Below, in pieces: positions 39,431 to 50,657 of a stretch of DNA of 64,000 nucleotides. Origin of the DNA: Betaproteobacteria bacterium (lineage in GTDB: Bacteria > Pseudomonadota > Gammaproteobacteria > Burkholderiales > CAIKXV01); the NCBI GenBank assembly GCA_021298815.1, contig JAJTHE010000049.1:38172-102171 (forward strand). The letters run 5' to 3'. The notes beneath the pieces were generated by a model. It was given only the letters and a program-made list of their open reading frames with translations. It was not told where the DNA came from and made no database searches. A program made the position numbers and the translations under genes. Each line of letters starts with the position of its first letter. Within the stretch, counting starts at the first letter, position 1.

Positions 39431-40444
39431 ATGCAGCGAGCAGCACGGAGGAGCCGGCGCTCCATGCGCGCCATGACGATGGCGCTCGCCTGCGCGGCGG
39501 CCTCGACCGCGATCACGGGCCCGCGCGAGGCGCATGCGCAGGCCACCGCCTACCCGACACGGCCGATCCGGCTGATCGTCCCGTTCGCGCCCGGCGGTGG
39601 TACCGATGTCACTGCGCGCCTGGTCGGCGCACGGCTGGCGCAGCGCCTGGGCCAGCCGGTGGTGGTCGACAACCGGCCGGCAGCCGCCGGCGTGGTGGGC
39701 GCCGACCTCGTCGCGAAGGCGGTGCCCGATGGCCACACCGTGCTCACCGCATCGGTCACCTTCGTGATCAGCGCGGCCCTGCAGAAGGGCCTGCCCTTTG
39801 ACGCCTTCCGCGACTTCGCCCCGATCACCCTGCTGATCGCCGCGCCGATGGGCGTGCTGGTGCATCCGTCGGTGCCCGCGAAGAACATCGCCGAGCTCGT
39901 CGCGCATGCGAAGGGCCAGCCGGGGCGCGTCAACTACGGCTCTTCCGGCGCAGGCAGCATCGCGCACCTGTCCACCGAGGTGCTGGCGTCGATGGCCGGC
40001 ATCCGCATGACCCACGTGCCGTACAAGGGCGTCGCGGCGTTCACCTCGGCAGCGCTGGCCAACGAGATCCAGGTCGGGCTGGGCAACCTGTTCTCGACCG
40101 AGAGCTTCTGGAAGTCCGGCCGCCTGCGGCTGGTCGCGCACACCGGTTCGCGGCGGCTCGACACGCTGCCCGACGTGCCGACGGTGGCCGAGTCCGGGAT
40201 CCCGGGCTACGAGGCGACGATCTGGTACGGCTTCCTCGCGCCGGCGAAGACGCCGCAGCCGATCGTGCAGCGGCTCTACCGCGAGATACGGGCGATCGCC
40301 GAGACGCCCGACGTGCGCCAGACGCTGCTCGCGCAGGGCAACGAAGTGGTGGCGAACACGCCGGAGGCGTTCGCGAAGTTCATGCGCGCCGAGGCGGCGA
40401 AATGGGGCGATGCAGGCCGTCGCCTCGGCGTGGCGATCGAATGA
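39431..40444 (+). CDS. Bug-family substrate-binding protein
   Basis: YPTRPIRLIVPFAPGGGTDVTARLVGARLAQ...VVDNRPAAAGVVGADLVAK. Confidence 0.93.
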   Translation: MQRAARRSRRSMRAMTMALACAAASTAITGPREAHAQATAYPTRPIRLIVPFAPGGGTDVTARLVGARLAQRLGQPVVVDNRPAAAGVVGADLVAKAVPDGHTVLTASVTFVISAALQKGLPFDAFRDFAPITLLIAAPMGVLVHPSVPAKNIAELVAHAKGQPGRVNYGSSGAGSIAHLSTEVLASMAGIRMTHVPYKGVAAFTSAALANEIQVGLGNLFSTESFWKSGRLRLVAHTGSRRLDTLPDVPTVAESGIPGYEATIWYGFLAPAKTPQPIVQRLYREIRAIAETPDVRQTLLAQGNEVVANTPEAFAKFMRAEAAKWGDAGRRLGVAIE

Positions 40445-41370
40445 AGGAGCAGCAAGGCATGACGACCGCAGGCATTTCCTCCCCGGTGCAGCATGTGTAC
40501 GACTTCGACCAGCTCGGCGAAGTGCCGACGAACCCGACCAGCCTGGAGGTGACCGCGCGCCGGCTGCTCTCGGGCCCGGACATCCGCAACGGCAAGTCCT
40601 CGACCGTCGGCGCGGTGCTGCGCGGCGAGCACATCATCTGCACGCTCGGCCGCCAGGCGCGCGGCACCGGCGCCAAGGCGCACAGCCATCCGAACGAACA
40701 GTTCAACTGCATCCTGCACGGGATGATGATGAACGACATCGAAGGCGACCGGGTGTTCGCCGGGCCGGGCAGCATCCTGCATACGCCGGGCATGGTGGTG
40801 CACACCGGGCTCGCATGTCCCGACGAAGACCTCGTCTTCCTCGCGGTGAAGGACACCAGGCACGGCATCGTCGGGCCGCCGGTCGATGGCCGCTACGACG
40901 GTCCCAACTGCTTCGCCGGCTTCGGCAGCCGCACGGCCGAGCCACCTGCGACCACGGCGCAGGCGCTGGCGGAGTGGCGCGCGATGCCGCCGGGGCCGGG
41001 GAAACGCTACGTCTACGGGATGGTCGAAGCCGACGGGCCGCGCGACGGACCGGCCAGCGCATCGATGTCGCTGCGCAGCGAGGCATCGCTCGCCCCCGGC
41101 GTGCACGGCAGCCTGCTGACCGGCGAGCGCATCCATGTCGGCGTGCTCCGGCTGGCCCCGGGCGCGCGCCTTCCGATGCATGCCCACGACAACGAACAGT
41201 TCACGTTCGTCATCGAGGGAAGCCTGCAGGCGGACCTCGACGGCCTGTCCATCGAGGTGCCGAAGTACAACATGCTGCACGTGCCCTGCGGCATGCGCCA
41301 TGCGCTGCATGCGCCCGGCGGTGCACTGGTCGTGCTGGCACAGGATGCCCGGACGGCGTACGCCGGCTGA
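40441..41370 (+). CDS. Double-cupin domain protein
   Basis: Two cupin motifs: AKAHSHPNEQFNCILHG and LPMHAHDNEQFTFVIEGSL; start may be 40459 (AAGGAGC upstream). Confidence 0.88.
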   Translation: MKEQQGMTTAGISSPVQHVYDFDQLGEVPTNPTSLEVTARRLLSGPDIRNGKSSTVGAVLRGEHIICTLGRQARGTGAKAHSHPNEQFNCILHGMMMNDIEGDRVFAGPGSILHTPGMVVHTGLACPDEDLVFLAVKDTRHGIVGPPVDGRYDGPNCFAGFGSRTAEPPATTAQALAEWRAMPPGPGKRYVYGMVEADGPRDGPASASMSLRSEASLAPGVHGSLLTGERIHVGVLRLAPGARLPMHAHDNEQFTFVIEGSLQADLDGLSIEVPKYNMLHVPCGMRHALHAPGGALVVLAQDARTAYAG

Positions 41371-41392
41371 GCCCTTTCGTATCCCCCGCGGG

Positions 41393-42327
41393 TCAGTCCG
41401 CGAACGCGCCCGCCGCCTTGATGATCGGCGCCCACTTCGCGGCCTCGGCGCGGATGAAGGCCGCGAAGCCGTCCGGGCCGGCGCGCTCGGCCGGCACCGG
41501 CTGCACGCCGAACTCGGCCAGCCGCTTCAGGTAGCCGGCATCGGACGAGGCGGCCTTCAGTGTCCCGGCGAGCTGGTCCACCGCCGCGCGCGGCGTGCCC
41601 TTGGGCACCAGCAGCCCGTACCAGACCGCGAGCTCGAAGTCGGCCAGCCCGGATTCGGCCAGCGAGGGAATGTCGGGCAGCGTCGGGATGCGTGTCTTCA
41701 CCGTCACGCCGTAGGGCTTGATCGAGCCGCCCCGGATATGCCCGGTGGTGGTGGTGGTCTGGTCGCACTGCACGTCGATCCGGCCGCCGAGCAGTTCGTT
41801 CAGCGCCGGGCCCGAGCCGCGGAAGGAGATCACGTTCATCTCGGTCTGCAGGCGCGACATGAACAGCAGCCCGCACAGGTGGGACGCGGAACCCATGCCG
41901 GCATTGCCGAAGGTGAGCTTGTTGCCCTGCGCCCGACGATGGTCATCGGCACTTCGCCCACCATGCCTACCGTCTCGAACGACTCCACCGGATGGAAGGG
42001 CAGCTTGCGATAGAGGGTCACGCTGGTGGCCTGGCCGATGCTCGCAAGCAGCATGGTGTGGCCGTCGGGCCGTGCCGCCGCGACCTTGGCGCCGCCGAGC
42101 GTGCCGCCCGCGCCGCCGACGTTCTCCACCACCACCTGCTGCCCGAGCGGACCGGTCATCGCCTGCGCGATGACCCGCCCGAGCGCATCGCTCGGCCCGC
42201 CGGCCGCGAACGGAACCAGCAGCGTCACCGGCCGGGACGGAAAGGGCTGCGCCGACGCAGGCAGCGACGCCTGCAGGAACGGGACGCAGGCACAGGTGGC
42301 AGCCAGCAGCATGCGGAAGCGGGTCAT
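41393..42327 (-). pseudogene. Bug-family substrate-binding protein, disrupted by internal deletion/frameshift near 41926-41935
   Basis: N-terminal half (MTRFRML...VGEVPMTIVGR) and C-terminal half (RAQGNKLTFGNAGMGSASHLCG...) lie in different frames. Confidence 0.88.
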
Positions 42328-42337
42328 CGTGCATTCT

Positions 42338-42356
42338 CCGGGGTTGCGAACCCCGG
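42338..42356 (-). promoter_or_regulatory. 8-bp stem/3-nt loop hairpin in leader of Bug pseudogene
   Basis: CCGGGGTT-gcg-AACCCCGG (plus strand), abutting the putative SD. Confidence 0.6.
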
Positions 42357-42427
42357 GGTTACAGCAATATCGATGCCACGCGCCCGCGGGGCCGGTCAGG
42401 GCGCGCCCGCAGCCGGCTCCATGCGCG

Positions 42428-43594
42428 TCAGGCCGGGCCGCTGCCGGCCGCCAGCAGCAGGCCGAGGTATCCCGCAGCCCCGTGCACCAGCGCCTGTACC
42501 GGCAACTGCTCGTCCGCGGTGTGCCACATGGCCTGGTCGCCCGGCCCCCACATCGCCGCCTCACAGCCCCGGCGCTGCAGCAGGCCCGCGTCGACGCAAC
42601 CGTGGCTGGCGAACACCTCGGGCTCGGCGACGCCGATGCGCGCACAGCCTGCGCGCATCGCGCGCATGAAGGCACCGTCGGCGTGCATCTCGGCGGGGTA
42701 CTGCAGCACGCCCGCGCGCACCTCGACCTGCCAGGGTTCGATGCCCTGCAGCGCCGCGGCCACCTGGCGCAGGGCCTCGTCCGCGTCGTCGCCGGGCAGC
42801 AGCCTGCGGTCGTAGGTGAGGCGCACCTGGTCCTGGATCGTGTGCGTCGCCTCCGGGAAGCTGCGGATGCCGGTCGCGGACAGCGTTGCCGCACCGAGCA
42901 GCGGATGCCGCTTCGGCCCGAGGTCGAGCGCGGCCAGCCGATCCATCACCACCCGGGCGCCGGCGATCGCATCGACGCCGGCCCATGGCGTCGAACTGTG
43001 GCTGCTGCGCCCGCGCACCTCGACATGCACGTCGAGCCTGCCCTTGTTGGCGAGCGAGAGGCGCCCGCCGGTGCCGATCGCCACCACGCACAGGGCGGGC
43101 ACGACATCGATCGCCGACAGGATGCATTCGGCCGCCACGTGGCTGCCGGTCTCGCCGGCGGTGCTGAGCACCAGCATGCGCCGCGTGCCCGGGTCGATCC
43201 TGCTTGCCGCGACGAAGGCCGCGATCGCCGCGGCGAGAGAACCTTTCTGCTCCGCGATGCCGCGTCCGCGCAGGGCGGGCCCGCCCGGCGTGTCGAGCAG
43301 TTCCGCGGCGAACGGCGAAGGCATCGCGTTGGCCGGATGGGTCATCGCATAGCCCATCAGCATCACCGGGCGAGCGCCATGCGCCGGGCCCGATTCGAAG
43401 ATCGCATTGCCCATCGCGTCGCGCCAGCCCGCATGGCCGAACGCGGCCAGCATCGGCATCACGCAGTCGCCGATGAACGACTGGATCGCCGGATCGGACT
43501 CGAACAGCGGACCCTGCTCGCTCGGCACGCGCACCAGCGTGCGCGCGAGTTCCACCAGCGCCGACTGCGGGAAGGCCTCGAGCAGTTCGCGCAT
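42428..43594 (-). CDS. M20 family metallopeptidase (ArgE/DapE-like)
   Basis: RGRGIAEQKGSLAAAIAAF, STAGETGSH, GRSSHSSTPWAGVDAI. Confidence 0.88.
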   Translation of the reverse strand: MRELLEAFPQSALVELARTLVRVPSEQGPLFESDPAIQSFIGDCVMPMLAAFGHAGWRDAMGNAIFESGPAHGARPVMLMGYAMTHPANAMPSPFAAELLDTPGGPALRGRGIAEQKGSLAAAIAAFVAASRIDPGTRRMLVLSTAGETGSHVAAECILSAIDVVPALCVVAIGTGGRLSLANKGRLDVHVEVRGRSSHSSTPWAGVDAIAGARVVMDRLAALDLGPKRHPLLGAATLSATGIRSFPEATHTIQDQVRLTYDRRLLPGDDADEALRQVAAALQGIEPWQVEVRAGVLQYPAEMHADGAFMRAMRAGCARIGVAEPEVFASHGCVDAGLLQRRGCEAAMWGPGDQAMWHTADEQLPVQALVHGAAGYLGLLLAAGSGPA

Positions 43595-43599
43595 GCCGC

Positions 43600-44418
43600 T
43601 CAACGCGGCGGCATCGCCGGCGGATAGGCCATCAGCACCGAGCCCGCGTCGACCACCAGTTCCTGGCCGGTGATGTTGCGCGAGCGTTCGCCGGCCATGA
43701 ACAGCACCGCATCGGCGATGTCCTCGTCGGTGGAGATCCGGCGCAGCGCGCAGTTGCCCTCGTAGAAGGCGCGCACTTCCTCGGGCGTGCGCCCGACCCG
43801 GCCGGCGGTGGCCTCGAGCACGCCTTCGAAGCGCGGGCCCTCGACGCTGCCCGGACAGACCAGGTTCACGCCCACGCCGTGCGGCCCGGCTTCCAGCGCG
43901 GCGCTCTTGGTGAGCCCGCGCAGCGCCCACTTGGACGCCGAATAGATGCTGCGATAGTCCTTGCCGGTGGTGCCGTAGGTGCCGCCGATGTTCACCACGC
44001 GCCCGCTGCGCCGGGCGACCATCGCGGGCAGAACATGCTTCATCGTGAGGAACAGCCCGCGCACGTTGACGTCCATCACCGCATCGTAGTCGTCCTCGGT
44101 GTGCTCCCAGAGCGTCTTGCGCAGCGGGCCCGAGACCCCGGCGACGTTGACCAGCACGTCGATCGCGCCGAAGTCGGCGAGCGTCCGTTGCACCATCGCC
44201 GCCACCTCCGCGCCATCGGCGAGGTCGGCGCGATACACCCGCGCATCGCTGCCGAGCACGCGTGCCTCGGCCGCCACGCCCTCGATCGCGGCCGTGTCGC
44301 GACCTGCCAGCGAAAGCCCGGCGCCGGCGCGCGCGAACGCGAGCGTGATCGCCCGCCCCATGCCCTTGGCCGGCCCGGTTACCAGGACCACCTTCCCCCT
44401 GAATTCCTCGTGCTGCAT
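43600..44418 (-). CDS. SDR-family oxidoreductase
   Basis: VVLVTGPAKGMGRAITLAFARAG; NVAGVSG; YSASKWALRGLTKS. Confidence 0.93.
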   Translation of the reverse strand: MQHEEFRGKVVLVTGPAKGMGRAITLAFARAGAGLSLAGRDTAAIEGVAAEARVLGSDARVYRADLADGAEVAAMVQRTLADFGAIDVLVNVAGVSGPLRKTLWEHTEDDYDAVMDVNVRGLFLTMKHVLPAMVARRSGRVVNIGGTYGTTGKDYRSIYSASKWALRGLTKSAALEAGPHGVGVNLVCPGSVEGPRFEGVLEATAGRVGRTPEEVRAFYEGNCALRRISTDEDIADAVLFMAGERSRNITGQELVVDAGSVLMAYPPAMPPR

Positions 44419-44465
44419 CGCTGCCTCCATGCCCGCCGGCAACGGTCGTTGCAGGACGGACGTTA

Positions 44466-45578
44466 TCAGGTACGCCGCGCGATCACCGCCACCGGGCCGC
44501 CGCCGTCGGGCCCCTGGTGCTCGGCACCACCGGACACGAACAGCTGCGTGTCGCCGAACACGCCGGCCAGCACGCCACCGACCAGCGCGCGCGCATGGCG
44601 CGACGCATGGATGTCGCTGTCATCGAGCATCACGTGGCGGTGGCGGCGGATCAGCCCCGAGCGCGACGGCTCGGCCTTGCAGAGCACTGCCGCGACCCGT
44701 CCGCTCTCGGCGCGCAGCGCGCGACCGGTGGGCAGGCCAGCGGATTCCAGCGCCTCTTCCACCGCATGCACGTCGATCGCATCCTGCATCACGCCGTGGC
44801 CGATCACCAGGTCACCGAACCAGCGGGCGCTGTTGCCGAGCACCATCACCTGGTTCTCCATCAGCTCGATGCCGGCCGAGGTGCTGGCACGCCCGGACCA
44901 GAGGGAATCGTCGCGGCAGACGGACTCGTCGCGCACCTTCGCGGCATCGACCTCGCCCAGCGCCAGCGCGACCCCCAGCGCCGAGGCGCCGCGGGAATAA
45001 CCCATCGACAGGTAGGTGTCCTCGGTGGCCACGCCCCGGCCGCGGGCTGCGGCATCGGCAATGCGCGCCTTGGTCAGCAGTGGGCACTTCACCTGCACGT
45101 AGTGCACGTCGGCCGCCGATGCGACGCCCGCCTGCGCCATCGCGCTGCGCACGGCCTGCGCGGTGGCTTCGACCTGGGCCATGCGGCCGAGCTGTTCCGG
45201 CCTGAACACCGGCGTCGATGCCGTGCCGATCGCCAGCGACGGCGACACGCCGGCATCGGACTTGCCTTCGTGCACCTCGAACACCACCCAGTGCGGCGAC
45301 AGGCCGCCCTCGGTGCCGCCGGACATCACGAAGGCCACCCGCCGGTAGACACTGTCCGGATCCTCGCCGCAGCGCGCGGCGATCGCCCTCTTGAGCGCCT
45401 GGGTGGCGAAGCCGCGGCTGAAGTCGTTCACGCAGCCGTTGCCCTCGGTCTTGCCGAGCACCGCGACGATCCGGTGCGGATCGATGGAACCCGAGTCGAT
45501 CGCCGCCAGCAGTGCGGAGGCATCGTCCGGGGCGCTGGCGGGCAGGCGGTGCACCCGTGCATGGCGGAGTGTGCTCAT
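44466..45578 (-). CDS. Ring-opening amidohydrolase (cyanuric acid amidohydrolase/barbiturase family)
   Basis: GKTEGNGCVNDFSRGFA, MSGGTEGGLSPHW, SMGYSRGASALG: triplicated Lys/Ser family motifs. Confidence 0.93.
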   Translation of the reverse strand: MSTLRHARVHRLPASAPDDASALLAAIDSGSIDPHRIVAVLGKTEGNGCVNDFSRGFATQALKRAIAARCGEDPDSVYRRVAFVMSGGTEGGLSPHWVVFEVHEGKSDAGVSPSLAIGTASTPVFRPEQLGRMAQVEATAQAVRSAMAQAGVASAADVHYVQVKCPLLTKARIADAAARGRGVATEDTYLSMGYSRGASALGVALALGEVDAAKVRDESVCRDDSLWSGRASTSAGIELMENQVMVLGNSARWFGDLVIGHGVMQDAIDVHAVEEALESAGLPTGRALRAESGRVAAVLCKAEPSRSGLIRRHRHVMLDDSDIHASRHARALVGGVLAGVFGDTQLFVSGGAEHQGPDGGGPVAVIARRT

Positions 45579-45653
45579 GACGGCACTATGGTCCGTGCCG
45601 GGCGCGCTGACCAGTACTGTTTTTCGACTGGACCGCTGCCGTCACGGCATCGC

Positions 45654-46550
45654 TCATCCGCCCGCCAGCCGCGCGCGCAACTGCTCGGTGAACACCGCCG
45701 CGGCGACCGGCAGCGACCGGCCCCGGCGTACCCCGAGGATCAGCTTGCCGGAGCGCAGCCCCGGATCGGCCAGCGGTACCGTGCGCAGGCCGGCCTCGGC
45801 GCGCAGCGTCCCGACCCCGGCGCCGATCTGGAAGCAGATCGTCTGCGACTGCCGGGCGAGCGCCTTCATCATCTCGACCGAGTTGGTCACCAGCACCGGC
45901 TCCAGCCGGGTGGATGCGCGCGCGACGAACCGCTCTAGCAGCGCCCGTCCGCCGAGCGAACCATCGCCCAGCGCCAGCGGGTACGCCTGGCAGTCGCGCA
46001 ACCGGAGGCTGGTCGAACCCGCCAGCGGATGCCGAGCCGACATCACCGCATGCAGTTCCTGCGGCACCTCCGCCAGCGCCTGGAAGTCGACATGCGGCGA
46101 CGGATTGAACGTGAGGCCCACCGCCGCCGCCTCGTCGACCACCGCCTGCACCACCTGGTCGGCGCCGGCGATGCGCACCTCGAAGCCGACCAGCGGATGG
46201 CGCTTGCGGAACGCGACGATCTCCTCCGGCAGCAGCGTGCCGGCCACCGCCTCGATCGCGCTCACCACCACCGTGCCGCCGCGCAACCCGCTGAGGTCCT
46301 CGATGCGCGAGCGCACCAGTTCGAGCCCCTGCATCGACTCGCGGCAGTAGCGGATGAACAGTTCCCCCGCCGCGGTCGGCTGCACGCCACGCGCCTTGCG
46401 CTCGAAGATCGGCGCACCCAGCTCGCGCTCGATCTCCTGCACCTGGCGGGTGAGCGCGGAGGAGACGATGTGCAGCTTTTCGGAAGCCTTGCGGATCGAC
46501 CCCAGCCGGGCGATCAGTTCGAGCGCCTTGAGGATGTGGACGTGGCGCAC
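45654..46550 (-). CDS. LysR-family transcriptional regulator
   Basis: N-terminal HTH LKALELIARLGSIRKASEKLHIVSSALTRQVQEIERELGAPIFERKARGVQPTAAGE. Confidence 0.95.
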   Translation of the reverse strand: MRHVHILKALELIARLGSIRKASEKLHIVSSALTRQVQEIERELGAPIFERKARGVQPTAAGELFIRYCRESMQGLELVRSRIEDLSGLRGGTVVVSAIEAVAGTLLPEEIVAFRKRHPLVGFEVRIAGADQVVQAVVDEAAAVGLTFNPSPHVDFQALAEVPQELHAVMSARHPLAGSTSLRLRDCQAYPLALGDGSLGGRALLERFVARASTRLEPVLVTNSVEMMKALARQSQTICFQIGAGVGTLRAEAGLRTVPLADPGLRSGKLILGVRRGRSLPVAAAVFTEQLRARLAGG

Positions 46551-46714
46551 GGACGAGGTTCCTCCTGCGGTCGGCGCGCGCAGTCAAGTCAGCGCTGGCG
46601 CAGGGGTTTTTATACATCGCGCGGCCGAAAGCGGTCAACGCATCGTCCCTCGGGACCGGCCGGCGGCGTGCCAGGCCGGCGTCGTGAGAAACTACCGCGG
46701 TCGCCACGCAACCG

Positions 46715-48517
46715 ATGCCCCCGATGGATAGTTTCGAACAGGCCCGCCAGTTGTTCCTCGACGGCCTCGCATGTATCGGCCGGGAAGACCTGCAGGCCGC
46801 TGAAATCTGTTTCACCGAGTCCCTGGAACACCTGCCAGACCGTCCGTCGACGCTCACCAACCGGGCCGCGGTGCGGCTCAGGCTCGGGCGTCTGGACGAG
46901 GCCGAGGCAGACGCAGCCAGGGCGGTGGCGATCGACTCGGCCTTTGCCGACGCCTGGCTGAACCTGGCGCTGATCGCCCTCGAGCGGCGCGATCCGGACA
47001 CTGCTGCAGCGCATCTGCAGACTCTGCTCTGGCTGGACCGGAAGCACCACCAGGGCTGGCTGCTGTCCGCCCGAGTGCGCGACCTGCAGGGCCGCCTGGA
47101 CGACGCGGCCGACTGCTACCGCAAGGCGCTGGCCATCAAGCCCGACGACTTCGTCACCCTGATGAACCTCGGTGCGGTCCTCAACGACCTGGGTCGGTTC
47201 GACGAGGCGCTGGAGCAGCACGACCGCGCCCTGTCGCTCGCCCCCCTGCATTTCGACGTGCTTTGCAACCGGGGCGTGGCGCTCGCCGGCCTTGGCCGCT
47301 ATGGAGATGCACTGGGCAGCTTCGAGCGCGCCGTGCCGGTCGATCCCTCGCGCGCCGAGGGCCTGGGCGGGAAGGCCATGGCGCTGGTATCCCTCGGGCG
47401 CCAGGCCGAGGCACTGCCCTGCCTGGAGCAGGCCCACCGGCAGCAGCCGCAGTTCGCACCGGCCTGGTCGTTGCACGGCGCGATCCTCGCGGGCCTCGGA
47501 CAGTTGGACGAAGCCCTTCAGATGTACGAAAGGGCGGTCGAGCTGTCGCCAGCCAATGCAGAGGATGTGCTCAGCCTGTCGCACCTGTACCTCGGCCGCG
47601 CCGACTTCGCCCGTGGCTGGCCGGCCTACGAGGCGCGCCTGCGCCGGCCGGCCTCCGAGCGGCTGCAGACATCCAGGCCGCGATGGGACGGCAGCCCGAC
47701 AGAGGCCCGGGTGTTCGTATGGGCGGAACAGGGCGTCGGCGACCAGGTGCTCTATTCCACGATGTTCCCGAGTCTGTTCGCGCGGTTGCCCAACGTCACG
47801 ATCTCGGCCGACGAAAAGCTGCTGCCGCTGTTCCGCCGATCCTTCCCGCAGGCGGCGTTCACTGCACGGCACGAGCCGCCGCCGGAAGCCGCGTACGACC
47901 TGCAGCTGCCGGTCGGCAGCCTCGGCACCTGCCTGCGTCCTTCCGCAGAGGCGTTCGCGCACGCTCACCCCGCCGTGCTGGTCGCCGACGCGGAGCGCGC
48001 GCGGCAGCTGCGCGCATCGAGTCGGCTGCGCGGGCAGAAGGTCTGCGGCATTTCGTGGAAGAGCGTCAATGCCCAGGTCGGCGACGAAAAGAGCATGCCG
48101 CTCGAGCGCATGCGCGAGCTGCTGATGCTCGACGGCTTCACCTTCGTGAACCTGCAGTATGGTGACGTGAGCGGCGAGATCGCGCGCACCTGTGCGCTCA
48201 CCGATGCCCCGATCGAGACCGTGCCGGGCATTGACCTGTTCGAAGACATCGATGGCCTGGCTGCGCTGATCGACGCCTGCGACATCGTGGTCACCATCAG
48301 CAATTCGACCGCGCACCTGGCGGGTGCCATGGGCAAGCCCGTGCTGCTGCTGCTGCCGCGTTTCACCGGCCGCATGTGGTACTGGAATGCGCTGCCGGGC
48401 GGCGATGCCAGCGTTCCACCGTGGTATCCGTCGGTACGCATGCTGCACCAGCACCGACAGGGCGACTGGGAGGTCCCGCTGCAGGAGGCGAAGGCCGTGC
48501 TGGAGCACCTGCGTTGA
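46715..48517 (+). CDS. TPR-repeat protein with C-terminal glycosyltransferase-9-like domain
   Basis: Multiple TPR units then FVWAEQGVGDQVLYSTMFPSL...VTISNSTAHLAGAMGKPVLLLLP. Confidence 0.9.
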   Translation: MPPMDSFEQARQLFLDGLACIGREDLQAAEICFTESLEHLPDRPSTLTNRAAVRLRLGRLDEAEADAARAVAIDSAFADAWLNLALIALERRDPDTAAAHLQTLLWLDRKHHQGWLLSARVRDLQGRLDDAADCYRKALAIKPDDFVTLMNLGAVLNDLGRFDEALEQHDRALSLAPLHFDVLCNRGVALAGLGRYGDALGSFERAVPVDPSRAEGLGGKAMALVSLGRQAEALPCLEQAHRQQPQFAPAWSLHGAILAGLGQLDEALQMYERAVELSPANAEDVLSLSHLYLGRADFARGWPAYEARLRRPASERLQTSRPRWDGSPTEARVFVWAEQGVGDQVLYSTMFPSLFARLPNVTISADEKLLPLFRRSFPQAAFTARHEPPPEAAYDLQLPVGSLGTCLRPSAEAFAHAHPAVLVADAERARQLRASSRLRGQKVCGISWKSVNAQVGDEKSMPLERMRELLMLDGFTFVNLQYGDVSGEIARTCALTDAPIETVPGIDLFEDIDGLAALIDACDIVVTISNSTAHLAGAMGKPVLLLLPRFTGRMWYWNALPGGDASVPPWYPSVRMLHQHRQGDWEVPLQEAKAVLEHLR

Positions 48518-49218
48518 GCGGCACGGCAGGCAACCGCATCCCCCTGGTGGTGGGTTTCGACCAGCGCGAAGCGGTCGCGTACCACACGTTCTGCCAGAGC
48601 GTTCTCGAGAAGGCCTCGCTGCCAGTGCAGTTCACGCCGCTTGCCGAGAACACGCTCGCCGGCTACAAAGAGATGCATACCGACGGCAGCAACCGCTTCA
48701 TCTATTCCCGCTTCCTGACCCCCTACCTGTCGGACTACGCCGGCTGGGCCATCTTCGCGGACGGTGACATGGTCTGCCAGGCGGACATCGCCGAGTTGTG
48801 GGCGCTGCGGGACCCGTCGAAGGCGGTGCAGGTGGTCAAGCACGACTACCGGACCAAGGCGAACATCAAGTACCTCGGCAACCGCAACGAGAACTATCCG
48901 CGCAAGAACTGGTCGAGCGTGATCCTCTGGAACTGCGGGCACGAGGCACACCGGGTGCTGACGCCGGAGTTCATCCAGCGCATGCCGGGGTCGTACCTGC
49001 ATCGTTTCTCTTGGCTGGACGATGCCCTGATCGGCGAACTGCCGCGGGAATGGAACTGGCTCGCGATCGAGTATCCCGAAAACCCGCAAGCCAAGCTCGT
49101 GCACTTCACCCTGGGCACGCCGTGCTTCGCCGAGTACCGCGAGCGCGAGATGTCGCCGCTCTGGTATGCCACCTGGGCGCGCCTGCGCGAAGGGTTCGAC
49201 GAGGATCCCGGGCGCTGA
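48514..49218 (+). CDS. Glycosyltransferase (GT8-like)
   Basis: PLVVGFDQREAVAYHTFCQSVLEKAS...AIFADGDMVCQADI; TTG start overlapping previous stop. Confidence 0.75.
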   Translation: MSGTAGNRIPLVVGFDQREAVAYHTFCQSVLEKASLPVQFTPLAENTLAGYKEMHTDGSNRFIYSRFLTPYLSDYAGWAIFADGDMVCQADIAELWALRDPSKAVQVVKHDYRTKANIKYLGNRNENYPRKNWSSVILWNCGHEAHRVLTPEFIQRMPGSYLHRFSWLDDALIGELPREWNWLAIEYPENPQAKLVHFTLGTPCFAEYREREMSPLWYATWARLREGFDEDPGR

Positions 49219-49318
49219 AGCTGCGCGGCCGCCCGCCACCGGACACCGTTGCCGGGAATCCGGGCCGCCTGTCGCGTACTATCCGCACCCGACCCTGCAC
49301 ACGAGCCTCCGGCCCCGA

Positions 49319-50626
<1,308 letters not shown>

Positions 50627-50657
50627 TCACCGGCCCGCGCAACGCCCTCCTGCTGCC

